This document shows positions 16,293-24,831 of a stretch of 53,256 nt of DNA, piece after piece. The stretch covers positions 1 through 53,256 of the forward strand of contig NZ_AWEZ01000016.1 in assembly GCF_000468755.1 (NCBI RefSeq), written 5' to 3'. The notes under the pieces are model-generated. The model searched no databases and was not told where the DNA came from. It saw only the letters and a list, made by a program, of their open reading frames with translations. Positions within the stretch are counted from its first letter, which is position 1. Every line of letters begins with the position of its first letter. Made by a program: the position numbers and the translations under genes. Source of the stretch: Olsenella profusa F0195 (GTDB lineage: Bacteria; Actinomycetota; Coriobacteriia; Coriobacteriales; Atopobiaceae).

Positions 16293-17110
16293 TTACGACC
16301 GGACTCCATGCTGCGCCTCCTCGTGGCCGATCAACGCCAACGCCTCGGAGAGTGCCGTGTCGATATCGGCATCGAGTAGAATCAAACGGCTGCGGATCTC
16401 AGCCGGCGTATACGCCTCCCCATAGTTGGCGCATGCGTACTTGGCCTGCGGATTGGTGCTCGTGTGCTGCCAGAAGGGATATTTGATGATGACGGGTGTG
16501 CTCATGCCCACCCCCAGCTCGAGATGGGACACCCTTCCCCACCCGTGTGCGTCCATGAAGTCACGGTAGCGCCCCGCTGCCTCGTGCCAGCCGTTATCTT
16601 CCACAAAGGTGTCGTCTGCTCGCAGGTTCATGCTCATAGGCGCCCCGCATTTGGGGCAATGGGGCACCAACCTTTACGGTACCCGCATGCCATGCTCCTC
16701 CTCTACCATGCGCTTCACCGCCCCGTAGCTATCATAGGTGGCGTCGTAGCACGGTACGCTGCGCTGCCACAGGCCGTAGTCACCCTGTGTGTAGAACAAG
16801 CGCTCCTTGGGGAATCCTGCCAGCTGGAACCGATGGTTCACGTTAGTGGTCAGGATGAAGAGATCCTCACCGTCAAGCAGGCGCAGGAGTTTCTCGTAGG
16901 TACCCTTTGGCGCGTCTACGTAGCGGCTGTACCAGATGTGGCGACTCCAGCATGCCCATTGCTCCTTAAATGTGGGGAAGGGGAGGAAGCCGGCCGAGTA
17001 CATGTCGGTGAATCCGCGCGACTTGATAAAATCGGCGAAGCGGTGACGGAAGCGCTCGTCGCCGTAGGCGAAGCCCGTGGCTATTGAGAGGCCCGAGTCG
17101 GCGCCACTCT
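16293..17110 (-). pseudogene. SirTM-class sirtuin (protein ADP-ribosyltransferase), nonsense mutation
   Basis: Two adjoining parts in one frame give a class M sirtuin. The first has SIATGFAYGDERF, MYSAGFLPFPTFKEQWACWSRHIWYSRY, LFILTTNVNHRFQLAGF and LFYTQGDYGLWQ. The second has the zinc-site start LVPHCPKCGAPM and LELGVGMSTPVIIKYPFW. A TAA codon at 16674-16676 splits them, and the N-terminal nucleotide-binding loop is degraded. SirTM normally ADP-ribosylates a lipoylated GcvH-like carrier. Carrier and lipoate ligase genes are not seen in the window. Confidence 0.85.
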
Positions 17111-17115
17111 TGCAC

Positions 17116-17382
17116 TCGTCTGCAGTGATTTCCTGCAGAAAGCAGGGACTGAAAGCCTGTCTGTGTGAAGGGCAAGCCCGCTTTGGACGGCTTGACGTCG
17201 TAGTCGTAGTGCGAACGAATAAATATATGACCGAAAATTATGCAGAGAACCTCAAGCGCAGGCGCAACTCCCGCAAGCACAGTAGCGACGAAAAAACTCC
17301 CTCCTCTGGGCCCTCCCGCCATTGATGCCAGAGTAGTCAGGACAGCAAATTGTGCGATGCCAGTTCCGCATAGCATAACCAT
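17116..17382 (-). other. Hydrophobic coding remnant
   Basis: The minus-strand frame starting at 17382 has two hydrophobic segments (IAQFAVLTTLASMAGG and FFVATVLAGVAPALEVLCIIFGHIF) and then runs out of frame into the SirTM remnant. It may be the end of a lost membrane transporter. No family is recognised. Confidence 0.3.
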
Positions 17383-17458
17383 CCAATGACAGGGCGGTTA
17401 CGTCGTCATCGGCGGAAAGAGATAGGTGCTGGCTTCCACATGTACGGGGTATCGGGAC

Positions 17459-18343
17459 CTACGCCCAGATGGCCATCGCGAGCGTCGCCACCGTGACCAG
17501 CGCGAGGCCCGCGAGCGCCCGCCTGGTGTAGCGCTCGCGGAGTACGGTGGCCGCGAAGCCCATGGATACGAGCGTCGAGAGCCTGTCGATGGGCACGACG
17601 ACGCTCACGATGCCCTGCTGGATGGCGAGGTAGTAGCAGAGCCAGCTGGCGCCCGTGGTCACGCCCGAAAGGGCGAGGAAGGCGAGCTCGCGCCGGTCGA
17701 GCGCGGAGGGCCGCGCCTGCGGCAGCTTGTGGCGCAGGGCCACGACGAGCCAGGCCATCACGAGCACGAAGCAGGTGCGCACGGCCGTAGCGAGGTTGGA
17801 GGGCACGCCCACGATGCCGACCTTGGCGAGGATCGAGGTGAGTGCCGCGAAGACGGCCGAGCCGACCGCATAGACGAGATAGGCGCTGCCGTGTGCCGCG
17901 GCCGTCTCGGCATCCGCCGCCTGCCTGCGTTCGACCATCATGAGGGTGCCCAGCAGTATGGCCGCGGAGCAAGCGAGCTTGAGCGGCAGCGCATCCGTCT
18001 CGCCAAAGAGCGCCATGGCCAGGAGGATCGTGAGGACGGAGCTCGTCTTGTCGATGGGGACGACCTTGTTGACGTCACCCATCGAGAGCGCCTTGAAGTA
18101 GCAGATCCAGCTCGCACCGGTGGCTACGCCCGAGAGCGCGAGGAAGGCCCACGACGTGGCGCCGATGGAGCCGAGCGCCCCCGCCTGCCCCGTCAGTGCC
18201 GCCATGAGCCAGGCGAAGGCGAGCACTACGACGGTACGGATCGCCGTCGCCACGTCCGGGTCGGTCCTCCTGATGCCGAGCTTGGCGAGAACCGCCGTCA
18301 CGCCCGCGAAGAGCGCCGAGCCAGCGGCAGCCAACAGCCACAT
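17459..18343 (-). CDS. EamA-family (DMT) transporter
   Basis: The 294-residue protein has ten predicted membrane helices in two homologous halves. Each half carries the same ATxIRTxxVLxxAWL and LSGVxTGASWLCYYxAI signature, the EamA repeat of drug/metabolite exporters. It likely exports or imports a small metabolite; the substrate cannot be read from the sequence. It stands alone, with its ATG at 18343. Confidence 0.9.
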   Translation of the reverse strand: MWLLAAAGSALFAGVTAVLAKLGIRRTDPDVATAIRTVVVLAFAWLMAALTGQAGALGSIGATSWAFLALSGVATGASWICYFKALSMGDVNKVVPIDKTSSVLTILLAMALFGETDALPLKLACSAAILLGTLMMVERRQAADAETAAAHGSAYLVYAVGSAVFAALTSILAKVGIVGVPSNLATAVRTCFVLVMAWLVVALRHKLPQARPSALDRRELAFLALSGVTTGASWLCYYLAIQQGIVSVVVPIDRLSTLVSMGFAATVLRERYTRRALAGLALVTVATLAMAIWA

Positions 18344-18436
18344 GTCTGGTCATCCCCCAGGGGCCGCGATCCTGCAATCGCATCAGACTGTAGCGCCTTG
18401 GCGAGCCAAAATCCATGGCATCCCGCGGCCGCGTCG

Positions 18437-19696
18437 CTATGCCACCTGGTGCCTTCTGAATGACACTGCGGACAGGGGCACGCAGACGACCAGCGCCAAG
18501 CCGTAGAGCGCCGTCACGACGGCCTCCAGGTCGAGCACCACCGGTCCCGGGGCATACGAGACACCTTGGGTGAACAGCGGGCTGGGGGCCAGCGCATTCG
18601 TGGGGAACAGGTAGGACAGGCGTTCCAGCAGATCCACGTCCCCGGTCGGGATCAGCGCGGTCATCAGCACGAGGACGACATCCACCATGAACACGGAGAG
18701 CGTCGACCTGGTCCGTGACGAGAGGGCCAGCGTGAGCGCCGCGAAACCCATCGCCATGAGGTAGGCGAGCGCGACGCCGACCGCCACCGCCTGGCCCATC
18801 GTGAGGGCATACGGTGCGGTGACCGATACCAGCTGCACGGGGAGGTCTCCTCCCTCCACGCCGAACGCCCCGAGCGCGATGCCGCAGAGGATGGCCGCGC
18901 AGAGGGCGAAGTACGCCGTCGAGAAGAGGAGCGATGCCGCGACCTTCGCCGTGACGAGCCGGCCTCGGCCGTGCCGCGTGGCCAGGATGACGGCGTCGGT
19001 GCCATCCTGGTACTCGGAGGAGAACACGGGGGCGAGCACGACACAGATGGCGATCATGGGGAACGCCAAGAAGCCGAGGCAGTCGAGGACGTCCACCCAG
19101 CCGCCCGCGTACCCGTACGAGAGGGGCCTGCTGACCGCGGCTTGGCGGGAGGTCCAGTACGCCACCTCCGCGTCGGTGTAGTCCCAGCCGTTCCCTCCGT
19201 GGATGAGCTCTTGGTACCTTGCGTCCACCGCACCGTAGAAGTCGCCCTCCTCGTCGGACGAGAGGCCCGCCACCGTCTGGCAGGGCTCCTGCCCACGGAC
19301 ATGCCAGGGGGAGAGGAGGTAGGCGTAGTACTTGTTTGACATCGTCTCGAACGTGGCGGCATCGTGGCTCTCGAGCATCAGCGAGTACGCCGCCTCGTCG
19401 CTCACGTCGAGGACGTCGTCGGGCGAGACGGTTCCGAAGGCCATGGAGCGATATCCCTCAAGGTCTTCCCGGACCCTCTGTGGGGTGAGGATCCCCGCGT
19501 GCGCGGCCGCCTCGGACCGCTCGTAGGCGATCGCCTCGGTTCCCGCAAGCACCCTTCCGGCACCGGCCTGCACCCGTGTCTCCGCTACGTTGAGGGCCAT
19601 GATGCCGCACATGAGGAGGGCCACACCGATGCAGGTGAGCAGCGAGACCCGGCGGGAGAGCGTCTTCTTGAGCTCGAACGCGATGAGGCTAGGCAT
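18437..19696 (-). CDS. ABC-2 type transporter permease
   Basis: The 419-residue protein has an N-terminal helix (SLLTCIGVALLMCGIMALNVA), a large extracytoplasmic loop of about 150 residues, and a C-terminal bundle of five helices (for example AFPMIAICVVLAPVFSSEYQDGTDAVIL, a hallmark of ABC-2 permeases). It overlaps the ATPase gene by 8 bases and is the last gene of a four-gene operon that starts with an ECF sigma factor. Such modules often export or give resistance to membrane-active compounds. Confidence 0.85.
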   Translation of the reverse strand: MPSLIAFELKKTLSRRVSLLTCIGVALLMCGIMALNVAETRVQAGAGRVLAGTEAIAYERSEAAAHAGILTPQRVREDLEGYRSMAFGTVSPDDVLDVSDEAAYSLMLESHDAATFETMSNKYYAYLLSPWHVRGQEPCQTVAGLSSDEEGDFYGAVDARYQELIHGGNGWDYTDAEVAYWTSRQAAVSRPLSYGYAGGWVDVLDCLGFLAFPMIAICVVLAPVFSSEYQDGTDAVILATRHGRGRLVTAKVAASLLFSTAYFALCAAILCGIALGAFGVEGGDLPVQLVSVTAPYALTMGQAVAVGVALAYLMAMGFAALTLALSSRTRSTLSVFMVDVVLVLMTALIPTGDVDLLERLSYLFPTNALAPSPLFTQGVSYAPGPVVLDLEAVVTALYGLALVVCVPLSAVSFRRHQVA

Positions 19697-20600
19697 CCTC
19701 GTCCCCCTTCCTGGCGGCGGTGGGGCCGTCTGTGTTCACATCGCTGAAGACATGCATGTAGAGGTCCTCGAGCGTCCCGGGGACCGTCCGTGCGCCCGGG
19801 AGGGGGCAGGAGTCGCTCACGATGCGCACGATGGCTCGCCCGCTGTCGTCGTACCTCACGTTGCAGACGCAGAGCCGCTCCGTGAGGGCATCCGCCTCGG
19901 CGGCGGAGGTCGCACATTCCCAGACCTTGCCGTCGACGTGCGAGACCACCTCCCGCGTGGCGCCCTGCAGGACGAAGGAGCCGTCCCTCATGACGAGCAC
20001 ATCGTCGGCTATGTGCTCCACGTCGGAGACGATATGGGTCGAGAGTAGGACGATCTTCCCTTGGGCGAAGCCAGCTATCAGGTTTCGGAACCGGACGCGC
20101 TCCTTGGGGTCGAGGCCCGCCGTCGGTTCGTCGAGGACGAGGATGGACGGGTCGTTGAGGACCGCCTGCGCGATACCGAGCCGCTGCCTCATTCCCCCAG
20201 AGAACGTGCGGATCCTCGCGTCGCGCACCGTACCGAGCCCGACCAGGTCGAGGAGGGACGCGCTCCTGTCCCGTGCCGCCCTCTTGTCGACGCCCTTGAG
20301 CGCCGCGAGGTAGCGCATGAAGTCCATCGCGGTGAACTCGGGGTAGTACCCGAAGTCCTGGGGCAGGTATCCCAGCATCGAGCGGTACGTTGCCCCGAGC
20401 TCCCGGACGTCCTTCCCGTCGAGCAGCAGCATTCCCGAGGTGGGGCGCAGGATGTCGCACACCATCCGCATGAGCGTCGTCTTGCCCGCCCCGTTCGCCC
20501 CGAGCAGCCCATACACCCCCGGCATCAGGCGCGCGCACACGCCGTCCACTGCCACCTTGTCCCCGAAGGACTTGGTGAGCCTGTCAATCGTCAGCTCCAT
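19689..20600 (-). CDS. ABC transporter ATP-binding protein
   Basis: The 303-residue protein has all ATPase motifs: Walker A GANGAGKT (residues 34-41), Q-loop YLPQDFG, signature SGGMRQ (134-139), Walker B LVLDEP (154-159) and H-loop STHIVSD. The C-terminal 80 residues after the nucleotide domain are typical of the DrrA/CcmA-like group. It pairs with the overlapping permease and is preceded by a 37-base gap from the membrane protein gene of the same operon. Confidence 0.95.
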   Translation of the reverse strand: MELTIDRLTKSFGDKVAVDGVCARLMPGVYGLLGANGAGKTTLMRMVCDILRPTSGMLLLDGKDVRELGATYRSMLGYLPQDFGYYPEFTAMDFMRYLAALKGVDKRAARDRSASLLDLVGLGTVRDARIRTFSGGMRQRLGIAQAVLNDPSILVLDEPTAGLDPKERVRFRNLIAGFAQGKIVLLSTHIVSDVEHIADDVLVMRDGSFVLQGATREVVSHVDGKVWECATSAAEADALTERLCVCNVRYDDSGRAIVRIVSDSCPLPGARTVPGTLEDLYMHVFSDVNTDGPTAARKGDEDA

Positions 20601-20637
20601 CGTCTGCTCCTTGTCATCGAGCCTGGGGGATCGTCCG

Positions 20638-21429
20638 TCAGAGGGCGGGGGTGCCGGTCCGGTTGGGCAGGGGTGCCATGCCGTACGCGCATGCCCGCAC
20701 CCAGGAGATGGCCTCCGCGAGGGACCACGCCGCGCCGATCCCGGACGCGACGCCCCAGACCCACATGGACGCCGCGTCGTAGGCCGCCGGAACGGCGGCG
20801 TACACGGCGCACGATGCCGCAGCCACGAGGGTGACCCAGGCGACGCCCGCCAGCGCCGCGTCGGTCCGACTGGATCTCATGCCGAGGGCGAGGGCGCCCG
20901 CGCACGAGAGGAGGTAGGGTGCCGCCGCCCGCACGGCAGTGATGACCAGGTCGGTCCCCGCCAGGGCGGGCGCGACCACCAGGATGCCCGTCAGGGAGAG
21001 GGCGCTTGCCATGCCGAGGACGAGCAGGCGGGCCAGCGCGACGCTCCCCGCGCCGAAGGGGCAGGAGCGTTCGAGTTCCGCCATGCCCTGCGCCCTGCTG
21101 GCGAGGAGCCAGGGCAGGCCGATGGCGGCGCTCGTGGCAGCGAGCAGGCTCGTGGCCGCGGCCACGGTTCTGCCTCCCGCCCCGGAGGTGCAGACGGCGG
21201 CCATGAGGACCACCACCACGGTTTGGGCCGCCCAGGCCCGCCACCCTACGAACCGTACCTGCGCCCCCACGAAGGAGGCGAGCGCGTCGAGGCGGTCAGC
21301 CCTCCTGCAGCTGCGAGCCTCGCGCATCATCGCGCCCACGACCGCCTCGCGCCCCTCGTTGCCCGCTGGCAGACGCTCGGAGTGGTACGCCCGTCTGACC
21401 AGGCTCTCCAGGTCCCTCGTGTGCCTCAT
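20638..21429 (-). CDS. Membrane protein of the sigma factor/ABC operon
   Basis: The 263-residue product starts at ATG 21429, whose ATGA overlaps the sigma factor stop. The N-terminal 70 residues are soluble and Arg-rich (LVRRAYHSERLPAGNEGREAV), and six hydrophobic segments follow. In similar operons the second gene is a membrane protein that may act as an anti-sigma factor or as a second permease part. No zinc-finger CHCC motif is seen, so the anti-sigma role is only a guess. Confidence 0.7.
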   Translation of the reverse strand: MRHTRDLESLVRRAYHSERLPAGNEGREAVVGAMMREARSCRRADRLDALASFVGAQVRFVGWRAWAAQTVVVVLMAAVCTSGAGGRTVAAATSLLAATSAAIGLPWLLASRAQGMAELERSCPFGAGSVALARLLVLGMASALSLTGILVVAPALAGTDLVITAVRAAAPYLLSCAGALALGMRSSRTDAALAGVAWVTLVAAASCAVYAAVPAAYDAASMWVWGVASGIGAAWSLAEAISWVRACAYGMAPLPNRTGTPAL

Positions 21430-21983
21430 GTCCGCATCGTCTCCTCGTTCGTGGGAACGGTGGCTGCCGCGTCGTCCCCGTAGCCAGGTCCCAGGGCCTC
21501 CCCGAGTTGGGCGAGCGCCGCGTTGATCCTCCTGCGCGCGGCGAATCGCGAGATCCCGAGGACCCGTGCGACGTTCTTCACCATCAGGTCCTGCCCGTAG
21601 CGCAGCTCGACGGCTTCGCGGAGGTCCTCGGGCAGCTTCCCGAGTGCGGTGCGCACATCGAGGTGCACATCCGCCGCGGCGAAGCGCCCCTCGGCGCCCC
21701 CATCCTCGATGATGGCGCCATCCAGCTCGCCGGGCTGGAACCTCCCGGACCTCGCTCGATCGGCGCAGAGGTTCCGCGCGACGGTCAGGAGGAAGGCCAT
21801 CGGCTTTCCCTCGTCCGCGTACCTCGAGCGGCTGCGCACGAGCCGGAGGAACGTCTCCTGGGCGACGTCCTGCGCATCCTGCGGCGAGTCCGTGTGGCGG
21901 CGGCAGTATGCGAGCACGCCGTCGTAGCACTCGTCGATGATGCGGCGGATGCCCGCCTCGTCGAGGGTATGGTCCTTGGCCAA
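21426..21983 (-). CDS. ECF-type RNA polymerase sigma factor
   Basis: Region 2 is visible as DAQDVAQETFLRLVRSRSRYAD, and region 4 as ELRYGQDLMVKNVARVLGISRFAARRRINAAL with its helix-turn-helix. The start is set at the TTG at 21983 because AGGAGG ends 8 bases before it. The GTG at 21992 sits directly on the ribosome site. The 185-residue protein leads an operon with a membrane protein and an ABC exporter and probably controls it in response to envelope stress or an antimicrobial. Confidence 0.85.
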   Translation of the reverse strand: MAKDHTLDEAGIRRIIDECYDGVLAYCRRHTDSPQDAQDVAQETFLRLVRSRSRYADEGKPMAFLLTVARNLCADRARSGRFQPGELDGAIIEDGGAEGRFAAADVHLDVRTALGKLPEDLREAVELRYGQDLMVKNVARVLGISRFAARRRINAALAQLGEALGPGYGDDAAATVPTNEETMRT

Positions 21984-22127
21984 GATTCGCACCTCCTACC
22001 TACTACAACGTATGGGGGCCTGGGTATGCCCGGCCACCATTTTCTTCCTGTTCTTGCCGGGCGGGAGGTTACGGTAGGGGCGTGTGGGTCATGTGAGTCA
22101 GTTGCCGAGCACCTTTTTGGGCCGATA

Positions 22128-22236
22128 CTCGGGGGGTGCCGCCCAAAGTGCACACGCAATGCCTTTCGTGCCGCGTTTGCTCAGTTGACGGTTTTGAAAA
22201 TGCGTTGCGTGCGCACTTTGAAGGGCACCCTCCGAG
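22128..22236. repeat. Long imperfect inverted repeat (35-bp arms)
   Basis: Arms 22128-22162 and 22202-22236 match at 29 of 35 positions when one is inverted, with a 39-base loop. Core identities include GGGTGCC, CAAAGTGC and CACGCAA. There is no T-run. It lies upstream of the sigma factor gene and could be a mobile element footprint or a structured RNA. Confidence 0.75.
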
Positions 22237-22385
22237 CACAAGGATGCCAACGCCGCACATGGCAGCACGATGGGACAGAGCCCCCTCGAGGCATATAGGA
22301 ACGTCACCCCTGGCAGAGCCCCCCTGATGGCCTCCAGGTTACGAATCCCGATGCCCTTTCTGTCATAGGTGACGAGCTCATCGGC

Positions 22386-22493
22386 TCACATCCTGCCCAG
22401 CTTGCGCGAGAGTGATGGCCTGTGGATGCCCAGCCGCTCCGTCAACTCCTTCTTCGTGACATCGAGCCGCATCGCCAAGATGGCCCGGAAGTA
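22386..22493 (-). pseudogene. C-terminal helix-turn-helix remnant of a Crp/Fnr-family regulator
   Basis: Only the last 35 codons remain: RLDVTKKELTERLGIHRPSLSRKLGRM. This is the recognition helix region of Crp/Fnr regulators. The sensor domain is gone, and no start or ribosome site is linked to it. The rest of 21993-22713 holds the long inverted repeat and no other gene. Confidence 0.5.
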
Positions 22494-22713
22494 TAGGTTG
22501 GGTGACGACGTGCTCATGGCTGGTGGTGGCATCAAGAATGGTGCGCTGTGGGAGGTCCTGGAGGACGAGCTGATGTGCGACATCCATGAGGCCAATCTCT
22601 CCCCAGTTCAACGGGGCCATGGGAGCGGCGCTCACCGAGAGGTCACGCACGGAGAGGGAGCAGCGGAAGGAGCGCCGGCGGTCGGGCGGAGGGCGACCGG
22701 AAGCCCAGACCCC

Positions 22714-23136
22714 TCAGTGTCCGCGATGCCTTCGCTTGCGCTTCTCGGCGCGCTTCTCGAAGCGCTCCTGCCTCTCGGCCTCGCGCCTTTCCCTGGCGGA
22801 CGCCCTGCGCGCGGCCTTCGAGGTCTCCATCTGCTCCGAGAGCGCCTGCTGGGCCTTCGTGGATGGCCCCCTGCCCTTAAGGGCACGGGATGCCTCGCGC
22901 TGGCGGCGCTTGGGACTGCCAGGCTTCCTGGGCGCCTCGGCTTCGATGCCGTCGGTGAAGGCGAGGCGGCCCCAGCCGTCCGTGACGAGCCGGAGCACCT
23001 CCTCGTTGGACAGCTCCGCCCCGAACACCACGCGGCATGCGGATAGCCTCCCGCCCTCCACGCGCTCGAACATTCCCACCCAGAACTGGCCATCGTGGAA
23101 GACGGTCAGGGTCATGGACGCACCGACCTGTGCCAT
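22714..23136 (-). CDS. yjdF: YjdF family protein
   Basis: The 140-residue protein begins with a MTLTVFHDGQFWVGMFE segment, followed by CRVVFGAELSNEEVLRLV, both typical of YjdF (DUF2992). The C-terminal half is a very basic Arg/Lys/Glu helix (ARERREAERQERFEKRAEKR), as in family members. The function is unknown; in Firmicutes such genes are often controlled by a riboswitch that binds azaaromatic compounds. The start at ATG 23136 follows AAGGAGG. Confidence 0.8.
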   Translation of the reverse strand: MAQVGASMTLTVFHDGQFWVGMFERVEGGRLSACRVVFGAELSNEEVLRLVTDGWGRLAFTDGIEAEAPRKPGSPKRRQREASRALKGRGPSTKAQQALSEQMETSKAARRASARERREAERQERFEKRAEKRKRRHRGH

Positions 23137-23540
23137 ACGCTCCTCCTTTTTCCATGTGCGGGCCAAAAGGAGAAGGGACGACCTAGGAGGAAGGCTACTG
23201 GGTCCGCATGGCGGCGGATCGCTCCACGAGTACCCGACGGGAGCTCTGTTTTCATCTCCTGCCCCGTCCGACAGCGGGCTGGCTATCGGGCGGACATGCT
23301 GCGGCCCAGTCTATCCCATGCGGAGGGCGGTGTCATCCCTGAGGGATATGGCCTGTTCCTCCCCAGACGACGGCCGGTCGGGCCATTCGCGCCTGCGTGT
23401 GCCTCGAGATGAAGGCCATGCGCATGATGGACGAGACGTAGGGCGTATGTTTGAATCCATTGCACCCTTCGCGCAGGAGGTGCCACCGAGCGCCCGACTA
23501 ACGTGGTTCGGCATTGCGATGCCGCGGGAGTGGGGCGCCC
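23137..23540. other. Intergenic region without a gene
   Basis: About 400 bases upstream of yjdF carry no convincing coding frame. The minus strand here would be the yjdF leader, where a riboswitch could lie, but I could not match a consensus by eye. Confidence 0.4.
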
Positions 23541-24110
23541 TCACTCAAAGGTGGCGGCACGCCTTCCCATGACCCTCTCGGCGAGGCGCATTCCCAGGAT
23601 GGCTACCGGAATGGCCAGGAGCACCATGACGCACAGCATCGGAACGTTCCGGATGACCTGTTCCACCAAGACCGCGTAGTCAGCGGACATCTCCTCGGTC
23701 GCGTCCTGCAGCGTGGCCGCCGTCGCCGTCCACCAATGCGCCGCATAGCCGTAGTAGGACAGCGCCAGCGGGATGAAGCTCAGCCTGACGCCCCGAAGCG
23801 AGCCGTAGCCCCTGACACCTCGTATGATCTCTGACAGGATGGTCAGCACGATCAGGATGATGATGAATGCCGCGTTACCCTCGTCCATGACAAGGGCGCA
23901 GACAAGCGTGAGACCATTCAGGATCGTGGCCGCACCAAACGTGCGGATCTCCGATGCCACGACAAGGTAGGGAAAGGCGAACAGAATCGGCGCTATAGTG
24001 CCAAAGTACGCATAGCATGCGGGATGAAGCAAGCTGCTCGTGGCTCCGATCACAAAGACCATGATGTAGGCAACGACTGCCACTCCGATGTGTAGTATCC
24101 GCTTTCCCAT
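23541..24110 (-). CDS. MptD-like ECF transporter S component
   Basis: The 189-residue membrane protein has five or six hydrophobic segments (VVAYIMVFVIGATSSLL, FGTIAPILFAFPYLVVAS, NGLTLVCALVM, AAFIIILIVLTILSEII, PMLCVMVLLAIPVAILGM). It resembles the MptD/Trep_Strep family of S components, which bind a small substrate and use a shared energising module. Its own A and T subunits are not next to it, so it would share ECF ATPases encoded elsewhere. The gene lies downstream of a TetR regulator on the same strand. Confidence 0.75.
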   Translation of the reverse strand: MGKRILHIGVAVVAYIMVFVIGATSSLLHPACYAYFGTIAPILFAFPYLVVASEIRTFGAATILNGLTLVCALVMDEGNAAFIIILIVLTILSEIIRGVRGYGSLRGVRLSFIPLALSYYGYAAHWWTATAATLQDATEEMSADYAVLVEQVIRNVPMLCVMVLLAIPVAILGMRLAERVMGRRAATFE

Positions 24111-24182
24111 GGTTGACCTCCCGTCTCTTGCGTCCCAAGGACACTTGACGATATGCCGTGATGGCCCGCGGTTGGGCGTGCG

Positions 24183-24656
24183 TCAGATTCCCAGCACCCT
24201 TTGCCTTCCTAGGAACGGCTTGCACCGTTCCATGAAGGCCATCATGCCCTTCGTCTCAGCCTGTGCCACATCGTCGGCGAAGTGCTCGTACCGGGTTCCG
24301 CCACTATCCTGCAGGATCAGGCGGAATGCCGCGGCATGCTCGAAGACGAAGTGGATGAGCTCCCCGACCGAGTCGAGCGATTGCTGTAGGGAACGAATGA
24401 TGTCCCCGCGGGACGCGATGTCCATGTACCGCTCGGCCATGCTGCCATAGAGCTCGTCAAAGCCGCTCACGCATGGCTTGACAAGTTGGTCGAACAGCTC
24501 CTCCTTGCTCCTGAAGTGCGCGTGGAACGCTCCGTTGGTCACGCCGGCCTCTCTGCAGATCCCGCGGATGGAGGTGCCTCGGAAGCCCATCCTCCCAAAC
24601 TGGTCGAGCGCGGACTCCACGATGCGCTTGTGTGTCTTGTCAAAGTCGCGGGCCAT
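24183..24656 (-). CDS. TetR/AcrR-family regulator, short C-terminus
   Basis: The N-terminus has the TetR helix-turn-helix (FGRMGFRGTSIRGICREAGVTNGAFHAHFRSKEELFDQLV). The ligand domain ends after 157 residues with MERCKPFLGRQRVLGI, about 35-40 residues short of the usual size, so the C-terminus may be truncated or frameshifted. It probably controls the neighbouring S component gene. The start is the ATG at 24656. An earlier ATG at 24713 is in frame but gives a non-conserved extension. Confidence 0.8.
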   Translation of the reverse strand: MARDFDKTHKRIVESALDQFGRMGFRGTSIRGICREAGVTNGAFHAHFRSKEELFDQLVKPCVSGFDELYGSMAERYMDIASRGDIIRSLQQSLDSVGELIHFVFEHAAAFRLILQDSGGTRYEHFADDVAQAETKGMMAFMERCKPFLGRQRVLGI

Positions 24657-24831
24657 GTGCGTGACTGCGCCTCCCCATGAAGCGGAACACCGTAATATTA
24701 CTAAATAGTTCACTTAAGTCAACTTTTTGATGGGCATAATCGCCTCGTGGAATCTGTGGGACAGAGCCGTGGAGAGGCATCGCATGATGCTTTCCTAGGG
24801 GACGAGCGCAAGATGCACGATGGGGATGGGG

